NCBI GenBank assembly: GCA_902769875.1
Contig: CACXQV010000051.1
Span: 1 to 35,414, forward strand
Direction: 5' to 3'
Source of the DNA: an uncultured Bacteroidia bacterium
Lineage (GTDB): Bacteria; Bacteroidota; Bacteroidia; Bacteroidales; F082
Length of the DNA: 35,414 nucleotides
The notes under the pieces were generated by a model, which saw nothing but the letters and a program-made list of their open reading frames with translations, searched no databases and had not been told where the DNA came from. A program made the translations under genes and the position numbers. Within the stretch, counting starts at the first letter, position 1. The number at the start of each line of letters is the position of its first letter. This document shows positions 14,485 to 21,927 of the stretch, piece by piece.

Positions 14485-15906
14485 ATGACAAACGACCATG
14501 TGGAAATATGGAACAAGTGCCTTTCTGTGATTAAAGACAACGTCACGGAGCAAAGCTATTCGACATGGTTTGCCCCCATCGTGCCGCTTTCGATCGAAGG
14601 CAAGACACTCACCATTGAGGTGCCTACGCTTTTCTTCGTCGAATACCTTGAGGAGCACTACATTGACCTGTTGCGCACGGTCATCAGACGATTCGTCGGC
14701 GAGAAAGGAAAACTCGACTACAAGACCGCCGTCGACAGCAGCACAAGCGCCGGTAGCATCACCGTACCGAGTGCCAATCGAAGCTTCCCGAAGAACCCTA
14801 TCGGGCAACCCGCGCCACAGCGGCTGTCGGAAGGCCCCATCAACCCTTTCGTCATCCCTGGGCTGAAAAAACTGCAAATCGACTCGCAGCTCAACGAAAA
14901 CTACACTTTCGACAACTTCATTGAAGGCGAATGCAACCGATTGGCCCGATCAGCCGGCCTCGAAATCGCCAGAGTGCCTGGAAAAACCGCTTTCAACCCT
15001 TTAGTCATCTATAGCGGAACGGGATTGGGCAAGACGCACCTTTGCCACGCCATCGGATTGGAAACCAAGCGTTTGCATCCCGAAAAGACCGTGCTCTACG
15101 TTCAGGCCGAGCAGCTTTCCACCCAATATGTGACCGCCAACAAGAACAACAACCGCCCCGATTTCATCAATTTCTACCAGATGATTGACGTGCTCATCAT
15201 CGACGACATCCAATTCCTTTCGGGCAAATCGGGCACACAAGATGTTTTCTTCCACATATTCAACCACTTGCAGCAAAACAACAAGCAGATTGTCATCACC
15301 AGCGACAAGTTCCCATCCGACCTTCAAGGCATGGAAGACCGCCTGCTGTCGCGTTTCAAGTGGGGCCTGACGGCAGACTTGCAGTCGCCCGACCTTTCGA
15401 CCCGCACCTCCATCATCCGCGAGAAGCTGCACGACAATGGCATCACTTTCCCCGATGATGTGGTGCAATACATCGCCACCAACGTGCGCAACAACATCCG
15501 TGAATTGGAAGGCGTAATGAACTCGCTGATGGCACAATCGGTGCTCAACAAGAAGGCCGTCACCATCGAAATGACCCAACAAATCATCGACCGCTTCGTG
15601 CGCAACACGGTCAAAGAAGTCTCGGTGGAATACATCATCAACACCGTGTGCGACTATTTCAAGATTTCGCCTGAGCAGATGGCGCTCAACACCCGCAAAC
15701 GGCAAGTGGTGCAGGCACGCCAAATCGCGATGTACCTTGCAAAGAAATACTCCAATGCCAGCTTGGCCTCCATCGGGCAACAATGCGGCAAAAAAGACCA
15801 CGCCACCGTACACCACGCCTGCAAGACCATCGCCAACCAACTGGAAACCGACAAGCAATTCAAGGTGATGTTTGCCGACATCGAAAAGAAAATCGCCCTG
15901 TCATAA
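14485..15906 (+). CDS. dnaA: Chromosomal replication initiator DnaA
   Basis: 473 residues, normal length. Domain I is at 1-75 (IWNKCLSVIKDNVTEQSYSTWFAPI), followed by a variable linker to about 135. The AAA+ domain carries Walker A SGTGLGKTH (177-185), Walker B VLIIDDIQF (236-244), the arginine-finger region GMEDRLLSRFKWGL and sensor II NIRELEG. Domain IV ends with the DnaA signature GQQCGKKDHATVHHACKTI, which binds DnaA boxes. It opens oriC to start replication. The gene is not next to dnaN, and the flanks lack a box cluster, so this locus is probably not the origin itself. The RsmI-like gene follows after 14 bases and may be co-transcribed. Confidence 0.98.
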   Translation: MTNDHVEIWNKCLSVIKDNVTEQSYSTWFAPIVPLSIEGKTLTIEVPTLFFVEYLEEHYIDLLRTVIRRFVGEKGKLDYKTAVDSSTSAGSITVPSANRSFPKNPIGQPAPQRLSEGPINPFVIPGLKKLQIDSQLNENYTFDNFIEGECNRLARSAGLEIARVPGKTAFNPLVIYSGTGLGKTHLCHAIGLETKRLHPEKTVLYVQAEQLSTQYVTANKNNNRPDFINFYQMIDVLIIDDIQFLSGKSGTQDVFFHIFNHLQQNNKQIVITSDKFPSDLQGMEDRLLSRFKWGLTADLQSPDLSTRTSIIREKLHDNGITFPDDVVQYIATNVRNNIRELEGVMNSLMAQSVLNKKAVTIEMTQQIIDRFVRNTVKEVSVEYIINTVCDYFKISPEQMALNTRKRQVVQARQIAMYLAKKYSNASLASIGQQCGKKDHATVHHACKTIANQLETDKQFKVMFADIEKKIALS

Positions 15907-15920
15907 CCCATAATTCCCTT

Positions 15921-16670
15921 ATGACCAACAACTTCGGAAAACTCTATCTCGTGCCCAACCTGCTCGGTGCCACCAAACCAGAGCAAGTGATTCCTGTCGG
16001 GACACTTGAGATTGTGAAACGATTGAAACACTTCGTCGTGGAAAACACCCGCACTTCGCGCCGTGTTTTGAGCCGCATCGGGATGGATAATCCCATCGAC
16101 GACATCGATTTCATCGAATTGGACAAGCACAATGCCCGCAACCTCGACTTGATGGAACACCTCGGCGCATGCCTCCAAGGTGAGGACATGGGCCTGATGT
16201 CGGAAGCCGGCACACCCTGCGTCGCCGACCCGGGAGCGTTGGTAGTTGATTTGGCACATTCCGCTGGCATTCAAGTGGTTCCCTTGGTCGGACCCAATGC
16301 AATGGTTTTGGCATTGATGGCTTCGGGATTCAACGGACAAGCCTTCGCCTTCCACGGCTACCTGCCCATCAAAAGTCCCGAAAGGCAAAACGCCATCAAG
16401 GACTTGGAACGCCGCTCATTGGCCAACAACGAAACAGAGTTGTTCATCGAAACGCCTTTCCGCAACAACGCGATGCTGCAAGACCTTTGCAAAAACCTCC
16501 ATCCTGCCACAAGGCTTTGCATAGCCTGCAACCTCACTTGCGAGGACGAACTTATTATCAGTCAAGACATTGGTACTTGGAAAACCTTCAAAGGCGACTT
16601 GAACAAGAAGCCAGCGGTGTTCCTCATCTATAGTGAGCCGAAAAAAGGGTATTGGGGACGAAAGCACTAA
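15921..16670 (+). CDS. SAM-dependent methyltransferase, tetrapyrrole-methylase/RsmI-like
   Basis: 249 residues from MTNNFGKLYLVPNLLGA. It shows the RsmI/tetrapyrrole methylase fold signs: LYLVPNLLG at the start, GEDMGLMSEAGTPCVADPGALVV at about 89-111, VVPLVGPNAMVLALMASGFNGQAFAFHGYLP and later ETELFIETPFRNNAML. RsmI 2'-O-methylates C1402 of 16S rRNA. This Bacteroidetes group is shorter than RsmI and differs at the N-terminus, so the target is likely but not certainly RNA. The start is 14 bases after dnaA. The stop overlaps by four bases with the 3' end of the convergent AAA-ATPase gene. Confidence 0.85.
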   Translation: MTNNFGKLYLVPNLLGATKPEQVIPVGTLEIVKRLKHFVVENTRTSRRVLSRIGMDNPIDDIDFIELDKHNARNLDLMEHLGACLQGEDMGLMSEAGTPCVADPGALVVDLAHSAGIQVVPLVGPNAMVLALMASGFNGQAFAFHGYLPIKSPERQNAIKDLERRSLANNETELFIETPFRNNAMLQDLCKNLHPATRLCIACNLTCEDELIISQDIGTWKTFKGDLNKKPAVFLIYSEPKKGYWGRKH

Positions 16671-18226
16671 GCCTCCAAAGGCTCCCAAATGCAATCGTCG
16701 ATGTTTCGCGTTTCCTTCGAGAAATTGACTCCCACTTTGAAAACCTTGCGCCCCTCAAACTGAAAAGGCAAGGGATAATCCTTCGCGTTGATTTGCGCCA
16801 AAGCCTCCGCAGCCGTCTTATTGAACTTGAACTCAAAGACGTATGCAAACTGTTGGGTTTTCACTATCATATCAATGCGCCCATTTGAAGTGTGATATTC
16901 GGCAATCGTGTAATAACCCATCAGGCGGCAAATGGTGAACATCACGGTTTGGTAGTGGTTTTCCAAGTCGCGAACCAATTCGTAAGGCGTGTCGGCGAAA
17001 AAGGTCTTCATCCGGTTCAGGAAACTCTCAATGTCGCCTTTGCGGAGGTCGCGCACAAAATACTCAATGAAAGCCGAGGATCGATTGTCGGTATTGCCCG
17101 TGTAGCGCGGCAACAGAAAATTGAGGAAGCTCTGCTCCACTTCTCGATTTGGGAAGCCGAGACTGTAACTGCCAAACTCCTTGTCGTAGCCCTTAATGGT
17201 CAGATAACCAGTTTGATAGAACATTGCTATTGGCTCTTTGGTCAAACTCTCCTTTGCGGCGAGGTCATTAGCCAAAATGTTCCCCGAGGAGAAATCCCGC
17301 AAATCATAGTCGCCGTTTTGCAGCAGTTTGACGAGGAATGTCGGCGTGCCAGTCGAGAACCAATAGTTTTCAAAATCACACCTATTCAGTGCATTGAGTA
17401 CGCTGAACGGATTGTACATATCTTTCGATGCACTTTTTGAGAAATGATAACCATCATACATCTTTCGCATTTCTTCCATAATGGCGGTCTTGTCGGTGTC
17501 TTCCTTTTGGGCAAACGCTTCAAGATGTTCGCTGAAATGACGCTCAATTTCCTCGGCGGTAAGGCCGCAAATGTCGGCATAACGCTCATCCAACGAAATG
17601 TCTGTCAGGTTGTTAAGATCGCTAAATAGGCTGATTTTGGAGAATTTTGAAACACCCGTGAGCATTACAAAACGAATAAACTCGTCGCAGGTCTTGATGT
17701 TGCCATAAAACGCTTTCAGAATGGAACGGTATTCCTGTTGCAGTGGCTCGTTGTCGATGGCCTCAATGAGCGGCTTGTCGTATTCGTCGACGAGGATGAC
17801 GACTTGTTTTCCAGTTTTGGCGGCCACATTCCAAATGAGTTCCTTGAAACGCTGGGCGTTGTCATCGCTTTCTTTTGCGACACCGTGCGTTTTTTCCATA
17901 ATGTTGAGATTCGATTTCAGAGCATCCTGAAGACCTTGAATCGAATTGTAGATTCCCACATTCAAGTCCAAATGCAGAACAGGATAGGATTCCCAAGTCT
18001 GTTCCAATTCAGAGATAGCCAGACCCTCAAACAATTCTTTTTTCCCTTGAAAATAAGCCTTCAAGGTTGAAAGCAACAAACTTTTCCCAAACCTTCGCGG
18101 GCGGGAGAGGAAAATATACTTTCCGTTATGAGTGAGGTCATAAACGAGTTTGGTCTTGTCGACGTATGCGAAGCCGTCATTTCTGAGGCTCGCAAAACTC
18201 TGTAGTCCGATGGGTAGGTTTTGCAT
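16667..18226 (-). CDS. AAA-ATPase-like / PDDEXK_9 nuclease-fold protein
   Basis: 519 residues. The N-terminus MQNLPIGLQSFASLRNDGFAYVDKT leads into a P-loop, FLSRPRRFGKSLLLSTL (about 35-51), Walker B VVILVDEYDKPL (about 142-153), then the sensor block FVMLTGVSKFSKISLFSDLNNLTDIS. The C-terminal part has a PD-(D/E)XK pattern: GRIDMIV followed by YVFEFKF with Glu and Lys, and a trailing ALAQINAKDY. This PF09820 plus PF08011 architecture is very common and multicopy in Bacteroidales; its function is unproven, with defence or mobile-element roles proposed. It has its own promoter (18253-18260) and converges on the RsmI-like gene with a four-base overlap. Confidence 0.93.
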   Translation of the reverse strand: MQNLPIGLQSFASLRNDGFAYVDKTKLVYDLTHNGKYIFLSRPRRFGKSLLLSTLKAYFQGKKELFEGLAISELEQTWESYPVLHLDLNVGIYNSIQGLQDALKSNLNIMEKTHGVAKESDDNAQRFKELIWNVAAKTGKQVVILVDEYDKPLIEAIDNEPLQQEYRSILKAFYGNIKTCDEFIRFVMLTGVSKFSKISLFSDLNNLTDISLDERYADICGLTAEEIERHFSEHLEAFAQKEDTDKTAIMEEMRKMYDGYHFSKSASKDMYNPFSVLNALNRCDFENYWFSTGTPTFLVKLLQNGDYDLRDFSSGNILANDLAAKESLTKEPIAMFYQTGYLTIKGYDKEFGSYSLGFPNREVEQSFLNFLLPRYTGNTDNRSSAFIEYFVRDLRKGDIESFLNRMKTFFADTPYELVRDLENHYQTVMFTICRLMGYYTIAEYHTSNGRIDMIVKTQQFAYVFEFKFNKTAAEALAQINAKDYPLPFQFEGRKVFKVGVNFSKETRNIDDCIWEPLEA

Positions 18227-18252
18227 AATGGAGCAATTGGATAGTTATGCCG

Positions 18253-18260
18253 CAAAGATA
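18253..18260 (-). promoter_or_regulatory. Promoter of the AAA-ATPase/PDDEXK_9 gene
   Basis: Minus-strand TATCTTTG with TTTTG (complement of 18279-18283) 18 bases upstream, one of the cleanest -33/-7 pairs in the window. Confidence 0.6.
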
Positions 18261-18316
18261 CTACTTTTTCGCTTTATGCAAAACAATTGCCTCTGATTTT
18301 CAAGACAGTCCTTCTG

Positions 18317-18907
18317 CTACGGGATGTTCAACACCCTATGAATCTGCAACGAAAGCCGCCAATTCGGGTGGCGTTTCACAGCTTCAACACAGGCATGCAT
18401 ATTGGCTTTCCGTTGCTCCAAATCCTCAACAAAACAAGGCTGCAAAAAACGGTATTTGGCCTCAATGCCATCATATTGCGCCAAATCTTGACCGAGATAA
18501 ACTACTTTCAACTCATCGCAATGCGTTAAAACACAAGGTTCTATGTCACCGCCTTCAAAGGCTGATTTTGGAGAGAACGTCACCCAGTCCAGATTTATTG
18601 GCAAAAGACGAGTTCCGTTAGTCTCAATGGAGATCTTCTTGCCTGTCTTTTGTTTCAATTCCGCCACAAAAGCCTCATCAATGAACAAAGAAGGCTCGCC
18701 GCCAGTAAGTACGAGCAAGGGGGCAATAGGATATTTATTGACTTCATTCACAACCTCTTGCAATGACATCATCTCCCCTGTTTGGTGCTGCGTGTCGCAA
18801 AAAGTGCAACGCAAGTTACAGCCGCTGAAACGCACGAAAACGGCGGGCGTTCCCGTGTGGAAGCCTTCACCTTGCAATGAGTAAAATATTTCGTTTATGC
18901 GATACAT
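18317..18907 (-). CDS. queE: 7-carboxy-7-deazaguanine synthase QueE
   Basis: 196 residues. A radical-SAM enzyme that converts 6-carboxytetrahydropterin to 7-carboxy-7-deazaguanine. Marks: IFYSLQGEGFHTGTPAVFVRFSGCNLRCTFCDT with the CxxxCxxC iron-sulfur cluster site at about 30-37, LVLTGGEPSLF at about 65-75, SIETNGT and the C-terminal LQIHRVLNIP. Length and start fit the family. It is the last of four minus-strand que genes in the order queF, queC, queD, queE; a 164-bp MITE-like element separates it from queD. Confidence 0.96.
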   Translation of the reverse strand: MYRINEIFYSLQGEGFHTGTPAVFVRFSGCNLRCTFCDTQHQTGEMMSLQEVVNEVNKYPIAPLLVLTGGEPSLFIDEAFVAELKQKTGKKISIETNGTRLLPINLDWVTFSPKSAFEGGDIEPCVLTHCDELKVVYLGQDLAQYDGIEAKYRFLQPCFVEDLEQRKANMHACVEAVKRHPNWRLSLQIHRVLNIP

Positions 18908-18923
18908 TAGACATCGATTATTT

Positions 18924-19087
18924 AACTACGGATTCCACAGATTTGACAGATGGCTTCCGAATAATTTAGTGACGCAAGCGTCCAATTGATACGGATAGTT
19001 ATCATCTGGAAGAATCTGTACCAATCCGCAGCTTTAGCTGCAAAATCCTTTCATCGAATATCCGTTCAATCCGTATAATCCGTAGTT
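18924..19087. repeat. MITE-like intergenic element, copy 2 (164 bp), between queD and queE
   Basis: Perfect 11-bp terminal inverted repeats AACTACGGATT (18924-18934) and AATCCGTAGTT (19077-19087), with the same internal CGCAGC...GCTGC hairpin as copy 1 (about 19028-19041). It fills nearly all of the queE-queD gap. Confidence 0.85.
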
Positions 19088-19096
19088 CATTATTCC

Positions 19097-19450
19097 TTAA
19101 TCAAAATTCTGCGGCGCGTCGTCCTTGATGTAGGAGGCCTTGTTGTCGCGCGACTCCCACACATCGGCGCGGTAGCAGTTCGGGACGGTATCCACAATCC
19201 ACTTAGCCAAATTCTCGGCAGTAGGATTGAAGTCAAGTACCTCATTTATATTGGTATGGTCGATCTTGCCGTGAATCAAACGCTTAATCTCGGTGAAATC
19301 GCACACCATGCCATTGCTGTCAAGCTTTTCAGCACGGCAATACACATTGATCTTCCAGTTGTGGCCATGCAGGTTCTCGCATTTGCTCTCATAGTCGAGA
19401 TAGAGCTGATGGCATGCGGATATTTCCAAGGTTTTTCTGACGTAATACAT
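19097..19450 (-). CDS. queD: 6-carboxytetrahydropterin synthase QueD
   Basis: 117 residues, the normal compact size. The fold carries zinc-binding histidines in ISACHQL and NLHGHNW, and the catalytic Cys in YESKCENLHGH (about 24). GMVCDFTEIK and IDHTNINEVL are typical. It converts dihydroneopterin triphosphate to 6-carboxytetrahydropterin, the QueE substrate. It lies between queC and queE, with a GAGCCTGTCGAA inverted repeat upstream. Confidence 0.96.
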   Translation of the reverse strand: MYYVRKTLEISACHQLYLDYESKCENLHGHNWKINVYCRAEKLDSNGMVCDFTEIKRLIHGKIDHTNINEVLDFNPTAENLAKWIVDTVPNCYRADVWESRDNKASYIKDDAPQNFD

Positions 19451-19494
19451 TTTTCAGTTGATAGTTGTTTAGTTTTCAGTTATTGCAAGTCGTT

Positions 19495-19543
19495 GAGCCT
19501 GTCGAAACGCCGTCTTGGTTTCGGTCGGCCCTTCGACAGGCTC
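19495..19543. repeat. 12-bp inverted repeat GAGCCTGTCGAA / TTCGACAGGCTC, between queC and queD
   Basis: Perfect arms at 19495-19506 and 19532-19543 with a 25-base loop. The CTTCGACAGGCTC motif is, from memory, a dispersed intergenic sequence in Bacteroidetes genomes. Confidence 0.75.
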
Positions 19544-19556
19544 TGAGGCCTTAGCA

Positions 19557-20210
19557 TTACGATTCATATTCAGTATGGTCTTCAATTCCAGCATCTTGAA
19601 GGGCTTGACGGCGCTCGCGGCAAGTGCCACATTTGCCACAATGCTTCTCGCCGCCTTTGTAACAGGAATATGTTTCGGTATAATCGATACCCAAAGCCTT
19701 GCCATGCTCGGCGATTTCTTTCTTGCTCAAATAGGTATATGGAGCGTAAACAGTGATGTTTTCATACGTTCCTGCTGACATGGCCTCCGACATGGCATTG
19801 ACAAAGCCTGGGCGGCAGTCGGGATAGATGGAGTGGTCGCCCGCATGGTTGGCAATCATTACGCGCTTCAGGCCGTTGCTTTCGGCAATGCCAGCGGCAA
19901 TGGCCAGCATAATGCCGTTGCGGAAAGGCACCACCGTCGATTTCATATTCTCGTCGTCATAGTTGCCTTCGGGAATGTCATCGGCGGTCATCAGCAAGGC
20001 ACTCTTGAAATAGCGGTGCATAAATTCCAACGGAACAATGATATGCTTGATTCCCAAACGTTGGCAATGCGTGACGGCACACACGCGCTCGCGACCGTTT
20101 TGCGTTGAACCATAGTCAAAAGTGATGGCCAAGGCGATTTCGTCCATGTATTCGTAGAGCATCGTGGTCGAGTCCATTCCGCCGGAGATGATGATTACTG
20201 CATCTTTCAT
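19557..20210 (-). CDS. queC: 7-cyano-7-deazaguanine synthase QueC
   Basis: 217 residues. An ATP-dependent enzyme turning 7-carboxy-7-deazaguanine into preQ0. The PP-loop is IISGGMDSTTMLYEY (8-22). TFDYGSTQNGRER, STVVPFRNGIML and NHAGDHSIYPDCRPGF are family blocks. The zinc site is the C-terminal CYKGGEKHCGKCGTCRERR. Start MKDAVIIISGG is unambiguous. Confidence 0.97.
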   Translation of the reverse strand: MKDAVIIISGGMDSTTMLYEYMDEIALAITFDYGSTQNGRERVCAVTHCQRLGIKHIIVPLEFMHRYFKSALLMTADDIPEGNYDDENMKSTVVPFRNGIMLAIAAGIAESNGLKRVMIANHAGDHSIYPDCRPGFVNAMSEAMSAGTYENITVYAPYTYLSKKEIAEHGKALGIDYTETYSCYKGGEKHCGKCGTCRERRQALQDAGIEDHTEYES

Positions 20211-20223
20211 ATATTCAGTTTTT

Positions 20224-20304
20224 AACTACGGATTTAACGGATTTTATTGATATAATATTGGAAATTGAATTCGAAAATCCGTTGCATCCGTGCAATCCGT
20301 AGTT
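20224..20304. repeat. MITE-like intergenic element, copy 3 (81 bp), between queF and queC
   Basis: Perfect 11-bp terminal inverted repeats AACTACGGATT (20224-20234) and AATCCGTAGTT (20294-20304). It is the shortest copy and lacks the internal CGCAGC hairpin seen in copies 1 and 2. Confidence 0.85.
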
Positions 20305-20320
20305 TGTATTCATATTATAA

Positions 20321-20791
20321 CTATTGGTTATGGAAATTGGCCAAAAGGCGTTGCTTAACCATGTCTTGATGCTCGGCATCGCCGTAGTTGGCGAAAGGCT
20401 TGATGGAAATGCCACCACGGGGATTGAACAACCCGATGACCTCCAAATATTTGGGATTCATCAGCTTGACCAAGTCTTTCATAATGATGTTCACGCAGTC
20501 TTCGTGGAAGTCGCCATGGTTGCGGAAACTGAAAAGGTAGAGTTTCAGGCTCTTGCTCTCCACCATCAGCGTGCGCGGGATGTAATTAATAATAAGGTGC
20601 CCGAAGTCGGGCTGGCCTGTCTTGGGGCAAAGTGAGGTGAATTCTGGGCAATCCAAAGTCACAAGATATTCATTTTCTGGATGTTTGTTCTCAAACACCT
20701 CTAACACTTCGGGCGTATAGTCGTAACTGTAATGGGTGTTTTGGTTGCCCAGCAACGTAACGCCTTGCAGTTCTTGTTCGTTTCTTGACAT
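20321..20791 (-). CDS. queF: NADPH-dependent 7-cyano-7-deazaguanine reductase QueF
   Basis: 156 residues, the short unimodular type. It reduces preQ0 to preQ1, the only known nitrile-to-amine enzyme family. The catalytic Cys sits in [15 protein letters not shown] (about 50-64), the QueF motif [16 protein letters not shown] is at about 78-93, and [14 protein letters not shown] follows. It is the first gene of the que set, with a promoter box at 20809-20816. No preQ1 riboswitch aptamer is seen in the very short leader. Confidence 0.96.
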   Translation of the reverse strand: MSRNEQELQGVTLLGNQNTHYSYDYTPEVLEVFENKHPENEYLVTLDCPEFTSLCPKTGQPDFGHLIINYIPRTLMVESKSLKLYLFSFRNHGDFHEDCVNIIMKDLVKLMNPKYLEVIGLFNPRGGISIKPFANYGDAEHQDMVKQRLLANFHNQ

Positions 20792-20808
20792 AGTTTGAAT
20801 TTTGGCTG

Positions 20809-20816
20809 CAAAATTA
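20809..20816 (-). promoter_or_regulatory. -7 promoter box of queF
   Basis: TAATTTTG on the minus strand, 18 bases before the queF start. It is part of a block of about 70 bases that recurs in front of the DUF1016 gene (24937-25008). Confidence 0.55.
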
Positions 20817-20839
20817 GCAAAATGTTTGCAATCAACATG

Positions 20840-20865
20840 AAAAAAGCCGACATTGCTGCCAGCTT
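20840..20865 (-). terminator. Terminator after the DUF3791-DUF3990 cassette
   Basis: Minus-strand AAGCTGGCA-GCAA-TGTCGGCTT forms a 9-bp stem with two G-U pairs and runs into TTTTTC. It is the diverged partner of the terminator at 24972-25003. Confidence 0.6.
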
Positions 20866-20904
20866 ATCGTACACAATTGAGGAAGATTTCGTGCTTTTTT
20901 AAAA

Positions 20905-21117
20905 CTATTCCTCCATCGTCTCAAACAAAGCCACAGGTCCCCAATGCCAAAGTTTGGTTTCTTCTTGTTCCAATTGCTTATAAACCTCCGAGCGATAGAA
21001 ACGCCTCAAAGCATCCAAGCCGCTGCCGCCGTGCATTTCCTGATAGATGCGGGCCACTTGCATAGCCTTACTCGGAAGCAACAGATATAAATTGTCGTTG
21101 GTGATTTCCGTATTCAA
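20905..21117 (-). CDS. Small protein, third gene of the DUF3791-DUF3990 cassette
   Basis: 70 residues starting [20 protein letters not shown], mostly helical and mildly acidic, with a conserved-looking end [15 protein letters not shown]. It is not a domain I can name. From memory, a small protein of this look follows DUF3990 genes in several Bacteroidales, so it is probably part of the module. Its ATG overlaps the DUF3990 stop by four bases, which implies coupled translation. No membrane segment or catalytic motif. Confidence 0.75.
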   Translation of the reverse strand: MNTEITNDNLYLLLPSKAMQVARIYQEMHGGSGLDALRRFYRSEVYKQLEQEETKLWHWGPVALFETMEE

Positions 21118-21596
21118 ATCTTTATCTCCTCTGCTTTTAAGAATGTCAAAAATGTCAACGCCTTTTCGGTATGGAACAGCATTTGGTCTACAAGTTGGTA
21201 TGTTTTCAGTTCCGCTATAAGCGTAGTTTTGCTAATCAATCCCCCTTCAAACAACGAAAACTGTGCATACACCGTATCATTGGCCACAGGACCGAAAACG
21301 ATGTCGTAATCGTGACGAAAGTTGGGATTCAACCTGTTTTGCATCACGAAATCCACCCATTCCTCATCTGCCCGTTTGAATGTCAGACTATTGACCAAAT
21401 CAAAGGCTGATTCCTGAAACTCATACACATTGACAAAGCCAAACGGTTGTTTTTCAGATAATTTCCTATGCACCCAACGCTCCGACTGTTCAAAGGAGGT
21501 CGTCGTATAGAAACCACTCCCATGATCCAATGCTCTTGATGGTTTCAATATCTTGGGCTTCTCAATGGTTATCAAACTTCCGTGATAGAGTTTCAT
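21114..21596 (-). CDS. DUF3990 protein, ADP-ribosyltransferase-like fold
   Basis: 160 residues. It begins [33 protein letters not shown], the DUF3990 pattern, which belongs to the ART-like clan. His 5 in LYHGS and Tyr 30 in GFYTTT occupy the first two ART motif positions. A third acidic candidate is in FSLFEGG (about 117), but I cannot assign it firmly. The block [15 protein letters not shown] (96-110) is typical of the family. The likely role is a mono-ADP-ribosylating toxin or modifying enzyme; this is inference from fold and context. It overlaps by four bases with DUF3791 upstream and the 70-residue gene downstream. Confidence 0.85.
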   Translation of the reverse strand: MKLYHGSLITIEKPKILKPSRALDHGSGFYTTTSFEQSERWVHRKLSEKQPFGFVNVYEFQESAFDLVNSLTFKRADEEWVDFVMQNRLNPNFRHDYDIVFGPVANDTVYAQFSLFEGGLISKTTLIAELKTYQLVDQMLFHTEKALTFLTFLKAEEIKI

Positions 21597-21808
21597 AATG
21601 ACCTCCTTTTCAGATAATCCTTCATTTCCTCAATCAGCCAACGATGGCCTTGGGTATGCAACACTTCATAATTCTCTGAGAGATAGTCAAGCAAGCCACT
21701 TCGGTCGAACAAATCCATCACTTCTGAACCACTCATCCCCAACTCGTGCTTGTATTGCTCGATGCAAAACGAAATGAAATACAATATGTCTTGTTCCTTT
21801 TTGCCCAT
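21593..21808 (-). CDS. DUF3791 protein, first gene of the cassette
   Basis: 71 residues, all helical. [55 protein letters not shown] is a clear DUF3791 sequence. Members sit next to DUF3990 genes repeatedly, and a small helical protein in front of an ART-like enzyme suggests an antitoxin or specificity partner. No DNA-binding motif is certain. Promoter box at 21828-21835, 20 bases before the ATG. Confidence 0.85.
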   Translation of the reverse strand: MGKKEQDILYFISFCIEQYKHELGMSGSEVMDLFDRSGLLDYLSENYEVLHTQGHRWLIEEMKDYLKRRSL

Positions 21809-21827
21809 AACAAGGCGATTTCGATTG

Positions 21828-21835
21828 CAAACTTA
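21828..21835 (-). promoter_or_regulatory. -7 promoter box of the DUF3791-DUF3990 operon
   Basis: TAAGTTTG on the minus strand just upstream of the DUF3791 start; ACTTGGG about 17 bases further could supply the -33 TTG. Confidence 0.5.
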
Positions 21836-21881
21836 CAAATAAAAACCAAACCCAAGTATCTTTGAACTCGAAATAAAAATA

Positions 21882-21909
21882 GTAGAGACGGTGCATGCAC
21901 CGTCTCTAC
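21882..21909. terminator. 28-bp perfect palindrome GTAGAGACGGTGCA/TGCACCGTCTCTAC
   Basis: Perfect two-fold symmetry with no loop, 19 bases beyond the stop of the POT transporter. In the minus-strand direction it is followed by TATTTTTATTTC, so it can end that transcript. The GTAGAGACG...CGTCTCTAC palindrome is, from memory, a frequent dispersed element in bacterial genomes. Confidence 0.7.
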
Positions 21910-21927
21910 AACATAACTATCAGATTC

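Noticed and set aside
20321-20860. preQ1 riboswitch upstream of queF
   Set aside because: The leader between the -7 box and the ATG is only about 18 bases, too short for an aptamer.
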